Shown in pieces: positions 31,951 to 41,986 of a DNA stretch of 64,000 nucleotides. The notes under the pieces are model-generated. The model saw nothing but the letters and a program-made list of their open reading frames with translations. It did not search any database and was not told the DNA's origin. Made by a program: the position numbers and the translations under genes. This DNA is from Bacillota bacterium (GTDB taxonomy: Bacteria > Bacillota > Clostridia > Acetivibrionales > DTU013): contig JAEYRV010000055.1 of NCBI GenBank assembly GCA_023435305.1, positions 113,539 to 177,538 of the forward strand, given 5' to 3'. Numbering within the stretch: position 1 is the first letter of the stretch; the number at the start of each line of letters is the position of its first letter.

Positions 31951-33681
31951 ATGAGGTCGATTTCAGTTAAATTATCAGTTTTGATAATACTGATTATTTC
32001 AATAATTGTTGTTCCGGTACAGGCAAGCGCTGCTGCGCTGCCTTCTTCCGGCGCGTCGACAAACAACTATGAAAAAGCAATCGATCTGAAGGTACTGGGA
32101 CTGTTCGCAAACAAGCCTGATAACTTTGAACTTGACCGAGCTGCTACAAGGGCAGAAGGCGCCGTCATGCTTGTCCGCCTGCTGGGGATGGAGTACCAGG
32201 TAAAGCAGGCTCATTTTACACATCCATTCACCGACGTACCGGCCTGGGCCGACAATTATGTGGGCTATATCTATCAGAACGGCATTGCCAACGGGATCAG
32301 TGACAGCTTGTTCGGATCCTCCAATCTGGTGTCGGCAGCACAATATATCACGTTTGTGCTCCGCTCAATGGGCTATGAAGACAATGTTGACTTCACCTAT
32401 GCCAAGGCTTTGGACAAGGCTTTGGAGCTGCGGCTCATAAATGCAGCTGAATCGGCACGCCTTAAAGGCAGTTCCAGGTTTCTGAGAAATGACATGGTTG
32501 CAGTATCACATAATGCACTTAAAGTCAAAATGAAGGGCTCCAGTCAGACTCTGGTCGAAAAGCTGGTAGATAATGATAAGGCAATATTTAAACCGGCTGC
32601 ACAATTGCTCGGGCTATACCCCTCCGACTTAAAAAGATACTATGGAAATGTCGAATCATATAATCCTTCATCGACAAAAAACGGCCTCGTTATAAAAAAC
32701 AGAACTGAATTGACAAAATTAGTTACAAAAACTTTAGTGAACTTTGATACTATCGTAAATATCAATACATCCGATTACAATGGCAGTATCGTAGACGAGT
32801 TCGAATCTGTTTTCGACACTGCAAAAGTCGCAGCAGAGGAAATCGTCAGTATTGACGGCTTTGTTCAGAAATGGAGCTATGCCTGCGACTCCCGCCAAAT
32901 GAAGCTGGAATTCACCTACAGGTATGATAAAAAGGAATATGAAAACAGGAGAAGCAAGGTCAATGCTGCTCTCAATAAAGCACGCCATATTGTAGCAGAA
33001 AACATTAGTATGGATATGACAGAGTTTGATAAGGAAAAAATACTGCATGATTACATAGTAAACAACACAAGGTATGATTACGGGAATTTTTCAAACGATA
33101 CACTCTCTGAGGATGCTTTTGAGGAGTATGGCAGCCTTCTTTCGGGGTATGCGGTCTGCGAGGGATATGCCGAGACAATGAAGCTGCTCTGCGATCTGTC
33201 CGGTATCGAGTGTATTATCGCAACAGGAACGAGAGCAGTCGACGGCATTGTACAGGGACATGCCTGGAATATAGTAAAAATCGAAAATGAATATTATCAT
33301 GTCGATTGTACAAATGATGATCCTGTGACTAAGGACGGCTCACAGATCCTCACATACTGCTATTTCAATCTGACCGATGAGGAAATGATGAAGGCAGCTT
33401 CGTGGGACAGGTCTTTATATCCCGTATGTGCCAGCACGAAGAACAGTTATTACCACAAATACAACAAGGTCGCAGACTGCAGGGAGGCTTTTGACCGGGC
33501 GCTGGCCCAGGAGCTTGAGAAAAGAAGCTCGGTCATTGAGCTGAAGGTGACGGATTACTCCAAAAGCGCCTATTCCAATATCTCAGAGCTTATTTTCAGT
33601 ACAAAATCCGTTTTAAAATACTACTACACTGTAAATGACGATTTCGGAATTATAAGAATATTCAATATCAAGTATTCCTGA
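31951..33681 (+). CDS. SLH and transglutaminase-like surface protein
   Basis: The protein has 576 residues with a signal peptide (VKLSVLIILIISIIVVPVQA). Two to three SLH repeats follow: ATRAEGAVMLVRLLG, FTDVPAWADNYVGYIYQNG and a weaker third one (residues about 25-180). A transglutaminase-like domain lies near residues 360-460: the Cys is in YAVCEGYAE (about 403), His in QGHAWNI (about 437) and Asp in YYHVDCTND (about 451). The family includes peptidases and cross-linkers; the protein may process or cross-link wall proteins. The ATG at 31951 is chosen (signal peptide starts cleanly and GGGG lies ahead); an ATG 15 bases earlier is possible. Confidence 0.88.
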   Translation: MRSISVKLSVLIILIISIIVVPVQASAAALPSSGASTNNYEKAIDLKVLGLFANKPDNFELDRAATRAEGAVMLVRLLGMEYQVKQAHFTHPFTDVPAWADNYVGYIYQNGIANGISDSLFGSSNLVSAAQYITFVLRSMGYEDNVDFTYAKALDKALELRLINAAESARLKGSSRFLRNDMVAVSHNALKVKMKGSSQTLVEKLVDNDKAIFKPAAQLLGLYPSDLKRYYGNVESYNPSSTKNGLVIKNRTELTKLVTKTLVNFDTIVNINTSDYNGSIVDEFESVFDTAKVAAEEIVSIDGFVQKWSYACDSRQMKLEFTYRYDKKEYENRRSKVNAALNKARHIVAENISMDMTEFDKEKILHDYIVNNTRYDYGNFSNDTLSEDAFEEYGSLLSGYAVCEGYAETMKLLCDLSGIECIIATGTRAVDGIVQGHAWNIVKIENEYYHVDCTNDDPVTKDGSQILTYCYFNLTDEEMMKAASWDRSLYPVCASTKNSYYHKYNKVADCREAFDRALAQELEKRSSVIELKVTDYSKSAYSNISELIFSTKSVLKYYYTVNDDFGIIRIFNIKYS

Positions 33682-33745
33682 CAATCCGATTGCCGATACC
33701 GGCCGGTCGGATTATCTGCGGCAAAATGAGGGGCGAAAATAAAAA

Positions 33746-33773
33746 AACTGGTTTACATAAACCAGTTGTGTTT
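33746..33773 (+). terminator. Hairpin after the transglutaminase gene
   Basis: AACTGGTTTA (33746-33755) and TAAACCAGTT (33758-33767) are perfect arms; the T-run after it is interrupted. The 250 bases from here to the HelD gene are otherwise without a gene; TTGACA at 33894-33899 may be part of the helicase promoter but has no good -10. Confidence 0.5.
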
Positions 33774-34023
33774 CGAATCTTCACCGTCTTCATTTTTTCA
33801 TTCTTTCTGATTATATTGTGACATCAAAGTCTCACATTGTCAAGATAATGCGGGAAAAAATACGAAAAACAGATATCAGAGACTGTATTTCCATTGACAG
33901 GTGTGGGAGCTGATAATTTATTTAATAAAGGCCCTTTATTTTATTCACTGTATTTAGTAAAATTTAATTCCGCGCTTCAAAATACTGTCTTTAAACAGGA
34001 CACATCTTCGGAGGTGATGAACA

Positions 34024-36309
34024 ATGCCTGCAATAAACCACCCGGATTATAAGGAAGAGCTGGAAAGGTGCAAAAAAACGCTTGGGTATGTCAATAAGAG
34101 TCTTGAGGTCACTCTGTCTAAAAAGAGCAGTGTGGACAACTCACTTGAACGGGCCAGAAGGCATTTCAATGCCGAAAACAGCCAGGACTATATCGACATA
34201 ATTGTCAACTCACTGCTGCAGGGAAGCATGGATGTCAAGCTGAGAAATCTGATGGCTGCAAAAAACAAGCCGTATTTTGCTCGTATTGATTTTGTCGAAA
34301 ATGGAAAACCCGCTCCGGAAAAGCTCTACATCGGGAAAATGTCGCTGATCCGCGATGAAGACCAGAAGCTCATCATCGTTGACTGGCGCGCTCCCGTGGC
34401 AAACCTCTATTACGAAGGAAGACTGGGCGATGCAGCCTATGATTGTCCTGACGGAAAAATCGAAGGCACGCTGGAGCTGAAACGGCAGTTCTCAATAGAA
34501 AAAGGCAAGCTGAATGAAATATTCGACATAGATATCACAACAAATGACGAATTTCTTCAGAGCAGCCTGGGAGCAAATGCCGATAACAGGCTCAAGGACA
34601 TAGTCACAACGATACAGGCCGAACAGAACGCGATCATCCGCGCCGATATGTGGCGGCCCCTGATAGTGCAGGGAGCGGCCGGAAGCGGCAAGACCACCAT
34701 CGCGCTCCATCGTATCGCTTACCTGATCTACAATTACGAGAAGTCCTTCTCTCCGGAAAACTTTATGATCATAGCTCCAAACAAGCTTTTCCTGAACTAC
34801 ATATCCGACGTATTGCCGGAATTGGGTGTTGAGAAGGTGCGCCAGACTACCTTCGAGGAATTTGCACAGGATCTGGTTGGAAAGCGGTTCAAGCTGAGGG
34901 ATGCAAACGAGAAGCTGCTGGAATTTGTCGATTATACCAATACTGCAGAAGAAAAACAGCGGCTCGCACTGGTCAGAAGGACCTCCGAGTTCAAGGCCTC
35001 CATGCATTTCAAGGAAGCCCTGGACAGCTATCTGAAGGTGATCGAGGAAAACTTCATACCAAAGGAGAATTTCATATTTGGTTCTACATTGATTTTTACA
35101 TATGAAGAGCTGAATGAACTGTTCATCAATCAATATAAAATGTGGCCCATAGCCCGCAGGGTCGACGAGATAAAGAAAAACCTCAAAACCAGGATCAAGG
35201 TCAAGAAGCAGATCATCATCAACCAGCTTTACGAAAGCTGCGACAAGAGAGTGGCGTTTTTGAAGCTGACCGTTCCTGATGAGGATGAACGCCAAAAGCT
35301 TGTCACACAGGCGATCGACAAAAGGGACCACGACCTGGGCAATCTGGAAAGCGAATCGAAAACGGCTGTACAGGACTATATAAAGAAAATATCGCGTCTG
35401 AGCCCATATGAGTATTACAAGGATCTGGTCAATGATGCCCCGATGTTCAAAAGGGTTGTCAGTCCATGGCTCGATGAGGAAATGTCACAGTTTGCCCGCA
35501 GCTATACTGCCGATATGCTTAAATCAGGCTGGCTCGAGATCGAAGACCTGGCTCCGATAATATATCTGAAATTCTGCATATACGGAATAGATGAAAAGAT
35601 ACCGGTCAGGCATGTTGTCATCGACGAAGCACAGGACTTCAGCGCGTTTCAGATTTTTGTCCTGAAGCGTATCATCAAGGACAGCTCCTTCACGATACTC
35701 GGGGACATCAACCAGGGCATCCATTCCTACAGAGGCATACAGGACTGGAATGAGATAACCGAGCATGTGTTCAGCGACAGGAAAAACGAATTTCTGACTC
35801 TGGAGCAAAGCTACAGAACGACTGTAGAGATCATGAATGCCGCAAACATCGTTATCGACAAGATCAAGAGTCGCGAGGTCAACAAGGGAAGACCTGTCAT
35901 CCGCCATGGCGAGGAGGTCAGGATAAAGGCGATGCCAGAGAAAAAGGATATAATATCGGAGATCCTGAAGAACCTGGACGAATTCAAAACTCTCTCCTAC
36001 AAATCTGTAGCCATTATATGCAAGACACTGAAGGAATGCAAAGAGGTGCATGCTCTTCTGTCAAAGCAAACAAATGATATCACGCTTATCACGGGCAAGG
36101 AGGAGGTCTATAAAAGCGGAATAGTCGTTCTCCCGTCATGCCTGGCCAAAGGCCTCGAATTCGATGCCGTCATAATATTCAATGCAGATGCCGTCGGATA
36201 TACAGAGGATGAACTGGATATAAAGCTCCTCTATGTCGCCATGACCAGACCGCTTCACAAACTCTATATCTACCATACTGGCGAAGTGACTCCTCTTCTC
36301 AAACCATAA
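34024..36309 (+). CDS. helD: HelD-like UvrD-family helicase
   Basis: The 761-residue protein has the HelD layout. An N-terminal coiled part (from about residue 10) precedes the 1A domain P-loop (GAAGSGKTTIALHRIAYLIY), the DEAQ box (VIDEAQDFSAFQ), and motif IV-VI elements including LYVAMTRPLHKLYI at the C-terminus. B. subtilis HelD (about 774 residues) strips DNA from stalled RNA polymerase and recycles it; by size and layout this is the likely role. CGGAGGTG precedes the ATG. The next gene is a SWIM-SNF2 helicase 104 bases downstream. Confidence 0.88.
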   Translation: MPAINHPDYKEELERCKKTLGYVNKSLEVTLSKKSSVDNSLERARRHFNAENSQDYIDIIVNSLLQGSMDVKLRNLMAAKNKPYFARIDFVENGKPAPEKLYIGKMSLIRDEDQKLIIVDWRAPVANLYYEGRLGDAAYDCPDGKIEGTLELKRQFSIEKGKLNEIFDIDITTNDEFLQSSLGANADNRLKDIVTTIQAEQNAIIRADMWRPLIVQGAAGSGKTTIALHRIAYLIYNYEKSFSPENFMIIAPNKLFLNYISDVLPELGVEKVRQTTFEEFAQDLVGKRFKLRDANEKLLEFVDYTNTAEEKQRLALVRRTSEFKASMHFKEALDSYLKVIEENFIPKENFIFGSTLIFTYEELNELFINQYKMWPIARRVDEIKKNLKTRIKVKKQIIINQLYESCDKRVAFLKLTVPDEDERQKLVTQAIDKRDHDLGNLESESKTAVQDYIKKISRLSPYEYYKDLVNDAPMFKRVVSPWLDEEMSQFARSYTADMLKSGWLEIEDLAPIIYLKFCIYGIDEKIPVRHVVIDEAQDFSAFQIFVLKRIIKDSSFTILGDINQGIHSYRGIQDWNEITEHVFSDRKNEFLTLEQSYRTTVEIMNAANIVIDKIKSREVNKGRPVIRHGEEVRIKAMPEKKDIISEILKNLDEFKTLSYKSVAIICKTLKECKEVHALLSKQTNDITLITGKEEVYKSGIVVLPSCLAKGLEFDAVIIFNADAVGYTEDELDIKLLYVAMTRPLHKLYIYHTGEVTPLLKP

Positions 36310-36413
36310 AATAAAAATGCTGTATACCTGATTAAAAATCCCGGTAAATGTTGTATAATAATATGATATGGATTTTATCCATACTATTATGAGACATTTA
36401 TCAGGAGTAAATA

Positions 36414-39400
36414 ATGTTCGATCTATCCATGGAATCTATATTGGCAAAAACACAGCAGGCGGAGTACGAAGCAGGCCAGGAACACTACAGGAGCGGCAGG
36501 ATAAAATCCGTGCAGTACAATCAGGACCGCCGTACTTTCACGTCAACTGTGTTTGACACAAAACTGCAAACACAGCATATGAAATTCGATACTGCAGGCA
36601 AGCTGACAGAAGCGGATTGCTCCTGCCCTGTAGGAAATGACGGCTGGGGTCTTTGCAGGCATATGGTCGCCGTATTGCTGCTCATACAGGATAAGGACAG
36701 CAAGGGCTTTTTCCGCGAGCTCCGCTTCCGCCAGGCAGCAAAGGATATATTCAATTTTTTCACGGACAGACAGATCGCCATCCGGTCCGCCGTGACCCTC
36801 GAGCCTGTTTTCGAGCTGAACAGGGCCGCAGGCATCGACAATGCCCTGCTTCCCTCATTAAAGTTCCGTATTGGACAGGAAAGACTGTACATAGTCAAGG
36901 ATGTCAAGAAGCTGCTCTTCCATATGGAAAACAATATGGATCTGAATTACGGAAAGCGTTTCACCTATTCGCCTCACAGACATGAATTCAAGGGGAGGGA
37001 TCTGGAGCTGGCAGAAATGCTCCGGGAACTCTACGATACCGAAAAGCTCATGGAGGGATTGGGCCGCGGCAGGATGGATGCGAGTATTTTCTCGGACGGA
37101 AAGGTCTATCTGACAGACAGGTACTTAAAGCGGTTTTTTGAGATATATGAGTCCACTCCCTTTAAAGGATATATTCTTGGAAATGAACACGAGGGACTGA
37201 CAATAAAAAAGGAGGACATACCCGTCAACTTCCTTTTGACCAATGACGGACGGGATCTTGTGCTGAATATTGATTTCGAGGGCACAATGCTGCCTTTGAC
37301 AGCGGACGGAGAGTACTTCTACTTCGGCGGCGGGATACACCATGTCTCGAAGCAGCAAAGCGAATACCTGAAGCCGTTTTACATGGCCATGATGTACCAG
37401 AAGGGCCGCAAGCTCAGGTTCATAGAAGAAGATAAGCAGCGGTTCGTGTCTGAAATACTGCCTTTTGCAGAGAAGGCCGGCAACCTCATAATCAGCGAAC
37501 AGGTACAGTCAACCATAGAGAAGCTGCCGTTGTCAGCTGAAATATATCTGGACAGGGACGGCTCCGACATTACGGCCGACGTCCGGTTCATATACGGTGA
37601 CAATCAGATCAATCCATTCCTGCCCGTGATCAAATCCACCTCCGCATCGGATAAGCTGCTGATCCGGGAGATAAAGAATGAGGAGGCAATACTCGATATA
37701 CTTGGCATGGCGGAATTCAGGGTAAAGGAAGGCAGGATCAACCTGACCGGCGATGATAACATCTACGATTTTGTGTTCAGACTGGTACCGCTGCTGCAGG
37801 ATTATGCCATCGTATATTATTCTGAAAGCCTTAGAAACATGAAGCTGAAGCAGGCCCTGTCGTTCTCGGCCAAATTCAGGCTGAACAGCGATACGAACTT
37901 GCTGGAATTCACATTCGGCGCCGAGGGTATCGACCGGTCAGAGCTGGCTGAGATATTCATGTCCATCCGCAGGAAGAAAAAATACTTCCAGCTGAAGAAC
38001 GGAAGCTTTATAAACCTTGATGCAAATGAGCTTACAAGAGTAAACGACTTCATGGAGAAGCTGGATGTGGATCCCGCGGAAATAGAAAGGGACTTTATCG
38101 AAATGCCGGTGTTCCGTGCATCATATCTGGATCAAAGCATCCGGGAGTCCGGTATCCATAACGTGGAGCGGGATACGCTGTTCAAGGAGTTCGTACGGAA
38201 CATCAAAGAACCCGAGGATATGTCCTTCCATTTACCCGATGGCTTGAAGGGTTCGCTGAGAGATTATCAAAAATTCGGCTTCAAATGGCTGAAAACCTTG
38301 AAGCATTATGAGCTGGGCGGAATACTCGCCGATGATATGGGACTTGGAAAGACATTGCAGATATTGGCTCTGATCTTGTCGGACAAACAGGAGCACGGGC
38401 CGTCTCCCTCACTTGTAATAGTTCCCACATCTCTCGTGTTCAACTGGTGCGCGGAGATCGAGAAATTTGCACCGGGGCTGAAGTATACTGCGATAATCGG
38501 GAATAAGGAAGACAGGCATAAGCTGATCGAAGGCATATCGGAATGTGATGTGGCAATAACCTCCTATCCACTTATCAGAAGGGATATAGAGCTCTACAGG
38601 CCGTTTTCCTTCAGATACTGCATATTGGATGAGGCCCAACACATCAAAAACGGTGCGTCCAGAAACGCACGATCGGTCAAGCTTATTAATGCGAAAACCC
38701 GCTTCGCCCTGACCGGTACACCGATTGAAAATAATCTATATGAGCTGTGGTCTATTTTTGACTTTGTCCTTCCCGGATACCTCTATTCGTACAACAGGTT
38801 CGATGAGAAATATGTACGCCAGGATTCGGGTGAGGACGCAGGCGATTCCCTCGCTGACCTGAACAGACAGATCAGGCCGTTCGTGCTGAGGCGTCTGAAA
38901 AAGGACGTCCTCAACGAGCTGCCTGAAAAGATTGAAAACACAATGACTGCCGAGCTGACAGATGAGCAGAAGAAGATTTATCTGGCCTATCTGTCGGATA
39001 TACGAGGAGAAATAAAGCAGGAAATAGAAGCGGCGGGCTTTGAAAAGAGCAGGATCAGGATATTGGCGGCGCTGACGCGTCTCAGGCAGCTGTGCTGCCA
39101 TCCTTCGCTCTTTGTGGAGAATTATAATGGCGGCAGCGGCAAGCTGCAGATGCTTGAGGAAATCATGCAGGAGTCCATCGAGGGCGGACACAGGATACTG
39201 CTTTTCTCCCAGTTCACAGCTATGCTTCAGATAGTACGCAAAAGGCTCGATGAGCTTGGTATACCATATCTCTATCTGGACGGTGCAACACCGGTTTCAG
39301 AGAGAGGCTTCCTGGTAAACTCCTTCAATGAGGGAGCGGGCAAGATCTTCCTGATCTCGCTGAAGGCCGGCGGAACCGGCCTGAATCTGACGGGCGCAGA

Positions 39401-39644
39401 TACAGTGATACATTACGACCCCTGGTGGAACCCGGCTGTTGAAGACCAGGCCACCGACAGGTCATACCGCATCGGCCAGAAGAAATCCGTTTATGTGATA
39501 AAGCTGGTCACCAGAGGAACTATCGAAGAAAAAATACTGGCGCTCCAGGAGAGAAAGCGCAGTCTCATAGACGCTGTCATCCAACCCGGCGAAACGCTGC
39601 TGTCCAAGATGACCTCAGAAGAAATCCAGGCTCTGTTCGAATAG
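36414..39644 (+). CDS. SWIM zinc finger SNF2-family helicase
   Basis: The protein has 1076 residues. A SWIM zinc finger (CSCP...LCRHMVA, residues about 65-85) is followed by a bacterial SNF2-associated region. The SNF2 ATPase core follows: ILADDMGLGKTLQILALIL (about 638), ILDEAQHIKN (about 736), ALTGTPIENN. The C-terminal helicase lobe has LLFSQFTAMLQIV, LKAGGTGLNLTGA and DRSYRIGQKKSVYV. It probably moves on DNA and displaces bound proteins; bacterial members are poorly understood. There is no clear AGGAGG; weak AGGAG lies ahead of the ATG. A terminator follows at 39650. Confidence 0.9.
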   Translation: MFDLSMESILAKTQQAEYEAGQEHYRSGRIKSVQYNQDRRTFTSTVFDTKLQTQHMKFDTAGKLTEADCSCPVGNDGWGLCRHMVAVLLLIQDKDSKGFFRELRFRQAAKDIFNFFTDRQIAIRSAVTLEPVFELNRAAGIDNALLPSLKFRIGQERLYIVKDVKKLLFHMENNMDLNYGKRFTYSPHRHEFKGRDLELAEMLRELYDTEKLMEGLGRGRMDASIFSDGKVYLTDRYLKRFFEIYESTPFKGYILGNEHEGLTIKKEDIPVNFLLTNDGRDLVLNIDFEGTMLPLTADGEYFYFGGGIHHVSKQQSEYLKPFYMAMMYQKGRKLRFIEEDKQRFVSEILPFAEKAGNLIISEQVQSTIEKLPLSAEIYLDRDGSDITADVRFIYGDNQINPFLPVIKSTSASDKLLIREIKNEEAILDILGMAEFRVKEGRINLTGDDNIYDFVFRLVPLLQDYAIVYYSESLRNMKLKQALSFSAKFRLNSDTNLLEFTFGAEGIDRSELAEIFMSIRRKKKYFQLKNGSFINLDANELTRVNDFMEKLDVDPAEIERDFIEMPVFRASYLDQSIRESGIHNVERDTLFKEFVRNIKEPEDMSFHLPDGLKGSLRDYQKFGFKWLKTLKHYELGGILADDMGLGKTLQILALILSDKQEHGPSPSLVIVPTSLVFNWCAEIEKFAPGLKYTAIIGNKEDRHKLIEGISECDVAITSYPLIRRDIELYRPFSFRYCILDEAQHIKNGASRNARSVKLINAKTRFALTGTPIENNLYELWSIFDFVLPGYLYSYNRFDEKYVRQDSGEDAGDSLADLNRQIRPFVLRRLKKDVLNELPEKIENTMTAELTDEQKKIYLAYLSDIRGEIKQEIEAAGFEKSRIRILAALTRLRQLCCHPSLFVENYNGGSGKLQMLEEIMQESIEGGHRILLFSQFTAMLQIVRKRLDELGIPYLYLDGATPVSERGFLVNSFNEGAGKIFLISLKAGGTGLNLTGADTVIHYDPWWNPAVEDQATDRSYRIGQKKSVYVIKLVTRGTIEEKILALQERKRSLIDAVIQPGETLLSKMTSEEIQALFE

Positions 39645-39649
39645 AAAAA

Positions 39650-39695
39650 GCAGGGGGAAGGTTCATCTGCCTCCACCCCCTGCCTCTCATTTTTT
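39650..39695. terminator. Terminator between the SNF2 gene and the ABC permease
   Basis: GCAGGGGG (39650-39657) pairs with CCCCCTGC (39676-39683), then TCTCATTTTTT. On the plus strand it ends the helicase gene. The stop of the convergent permease lies at its right edge. Confidence 0.75.
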
Positions 39696-40839
39696 ATACA
39701 AATTTTCGTACATTATCGGTTCTGGAAAATTTATATATCGCCATAAGTGTCAGAGCCAGCGCAAAAGCCGCAAGGACAAGCAGGTTCAGGGATATATCAG
39801 CGATATTGCCGCTGGTCTGCATTTTGGTAACAGCCTCGATGGTCCACCTCTGAGGCACAAAATAGCTGATCTTCTGCATAAACTCAGGCATAAAGGTTAT
39901 TTCCCAGAAACAGCCGCCCAGCATACAGGTCGGTGTCAATATAAGTGTGCTCAGTGTGCCGGCCATATATGAGGAGCTTGTGAATGCAGTTATTACAAGG
40001 CCCAGACCTATTGCTACCAGTGCAAACATCAAAAGTATGATAAACATATAAATATCGCCGACCCCTGTATCGATCCTGAAAACATAACGCATGGCAATAA
40101 GTATAAGGATGATTTGTATGATGCTTATCAGCAGACTGGTAATCGAATTTGCCAGAATGTACTGTCTCGCGCTGACCGGAGCAGAGCAGATCCTGTGATA
40201 GGTCCGATTCCTCTTATCCTTCAGGATCATCATAGATGTGAATCCTGTCCCAATCATAATGAACATTATCAGGAAACCGACAGAGGTGAGAGTCATTGTT
40301 TGGCCGACTGTTTTATCATCGACAGCCTGGACCTTCAACTCGACCGCATTACTATTCACCTGTTCCAGCATACTTTCAAAAACACCTCTATCACCGCCGG
40401 CTGCAGCAGATAATTGAAGCATTGCAGCTGTATAGGTATTGATCTTTTGCTCTATCCATACAGTCGTTTCCTGACCTTTCAGCGATATGACCTCAATGTC
40501 AGCTGCATTCCCGCTGTAAATACTGTCCGTATAATCTTCAGGCACGACAATTACGGCATCCAGTTCAAAGGCCAGCAGCTTGTCACTGATTTCCTCCTCA
40601 CTGACATCAGATACTGCAAAGCCATCCACAGATACAAACTCATCCTTGAGCTCTGATGCCAGAAGCTTCCGGTCGTGATCCACAAAACCTATTTTCAGCT
40701 CAGAGACGGTCGGCTTGCCATATAACAGCAGTGAAAGCAGCACACCCGCCAAAGGGAGGAAAACGAATATTATTATGTTCCCCTTTTTACTGAATGTGAC
40801 CTTCAAATTGATCAATATAAGAAGCAATAAGTTACGCAT
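39694..40839 (-). CDS. ABC-2 type transporter permease, second subunit
   Basis: The 381-residue protein has an N-terminal membrane helix (IIIFVFLPLAGVLLSLLLY), an outer domain of about 150 residues and five to six C-terminal helices (including LIMFIMIGTGFTSMMILKDK). It matches the ABC-2 exporter family and resembles the first permease. Its ATG lies within 8 bases of the end of that gene, and GAGGGGGA precedes it. It probably forms a heterodimer channel with that permease, powered by the ATPase. Substrate unknown; the neighbouring two-component system suggests drug or peptide export. Confidence 0.85.
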   Translation of the reverse strand: MRNLLLLILINLKVTFSKKGNIIIFVFLPLAGVLLSLLLYGKPTVSELKIGFVDHDRKLLASELKDEFVSVDGFAVSDVSEEEISDKLLAFELDAVIVVPEDYTDSIYSGNAADIEVISLKGQETTVWIEQKINTYTAAMLQLSAAAGGDRGVFESMLEQVNSNAVELKVQAVDDKTVGQTMTLTSVGFLIMFIMIGTGFTSMMILKDKRNRTYHRICSAPVSARQYILANSITSLLISIIQIILILIAMRYVFRIDTGVGDIYMFIILLMFALVAIGLGLVITAFTSSSYMAGTLSTLILTPTCMLGGCFWEITFMPEFMQKISYFVPQRWTIEAVTKMQTSGNIADISLNLLVLAAFALALTLMAIYKFSRTDNVRKFV

Positions 40840-41974
40840 ATGCTCTGTTCCCCCTCTTTGAGAATATTGCCGAGAACGTTATAGTCAGTATCGCAATGCC
40901 AAGATTAATTCCGATAGAAGCTGCCACCTTGGTGTAGTCACCATCAAAAATAATGCCAAGGAGAGCTGAATTGATCCACTTGACCGGTGATAGATCAGAG
41001 AATCTGGATATGCTTAAACCCATTACACTTAAAGGAACGTAGCCTCCACCAAGAAAAACCAGTATCGGAATGATCGTATTCAATATGCCGTTGGCTGACT
41101 CGCCGTTTTTTATCAGATATGCCAAAGCAACACCTATGCTTACCGCCATGATCGAGTATGAAATGATGAGGACCGCAACGGTAAACATATCCTCCCCCCA
41201 ATACGCCTTCAGAACAAACTTGCTGAACAGTACTACCACAAGCCCCTGTAATATCGTTATTAAAATGTCGCCGAGGACCTTGCCCGCCAACAGCTGATAA
41301 TTAGTAGTCGGGGCACACAATATCCTTGCCGCCGTTTTTTCCTCAATTTCGCCTCTTATGTTCCAGAATCCTGTGAGTGACGAATACAGCAGTATCAGCG
41401 TCAGCATCGTTATCGCATAATAATCCGTCGAACCCGGCTGCCTTTTCCTGTCGAGGGATCGTAAGCTAACATGGCTTTCGTCTGCTGAATCCAATTGTGA
41501 CGAATGCGCTGCCGGATCATGTTGGGCTATGACACTCATGGTCGTATAGGTATCGAGAAAGCTTTTCATTGCATTTTCGACAATGCTTGCCGAGAAGCCT
41601 CTTCTCTCATTCTTGTACATATCTACCCGGACAGGCTCGCCGGTTATATGAAAATAAGCATTATACCGGTTGTTTTCAATTCCGGTCATACCTGCGGAAA
41701 AGTCCTTTGTTTCTTCAAACTTTATACCGGTCTCCTCCGACATCCCTTCGCAAAAGCTGTTGAATGCAGTCTCAAAAACCGGGCCTCCGGCCTTTTCGTC
41801 GATAGTGTAAAGCACACTGACTTCGCCAAGATCGATGGTATTATCAAACATTCCGCTGAATGATGCACCTAATATAATTATCAGTACTATCGGGAAAAGC
41901 ACCATCATTGCATTAGACTTGAAGTTGCGGACATTTTGTTTGATTTCCTTCAGAATTATCAATAATATTTTCAT
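40832..41974 (-). CDS. ABC-2 type transporter permease, first subunit
   Basis: The 380-residue protein has an N-terminal helix (MMVLFPIVLIIILGASF), a large outer loop, then five to six C-terminal helices with the family motif (ILCAPTTNYQLLAGKVLGD, IKNGESANGILNTIIPIL). GGGGGGATGG precedes the ATG. It follows the ATPase gene by 12 bases and overlaps the second permease by 8, so the three form one unit. No sequence feature tells the substrate. Confidence 0.85.
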   Translation of the reverse strand: MKILLIILKEIKQNVRNFKSNAMMVLFPIVLIIILGASFSGMFDNTIDLGEVSVLYTIDEKAGGPVFETAFNSFCEGMSEETGIKFEETKDFSAGMTGIENNRYNAYFHITGEPVRVDMYKNERRGFSASIVENAMKSFLDTYTTMSVIAQHDPAAHSSQLDSADESHVSLRSLDRKRQPGSTDYYAITMLTLILLYSSLTGFWNIRGEIEEKTAARILCAPTTNYQLLAGKVLGDILITILQGLVVVLFSKFVLKAYWGEDMFTVAVLIISYSIMAVSIGVALAYLIKNGESANGILNTIIPILVFLGGGYVPLSVMGLSISRFSDLSPVKWINSALLGIIFDGDYTKVAASIGINLGIAILTITFSAIFSKRGNRAYA

Positions 41975-41986
41975 GGTCCATCCCCC

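Noticed and set aside
33894..33922. Promoter for the HelD gene (TTGACA)
   Set aside because: The -35 is perfect but the best -10 at 17 bases is TTTATT, too weak to list.
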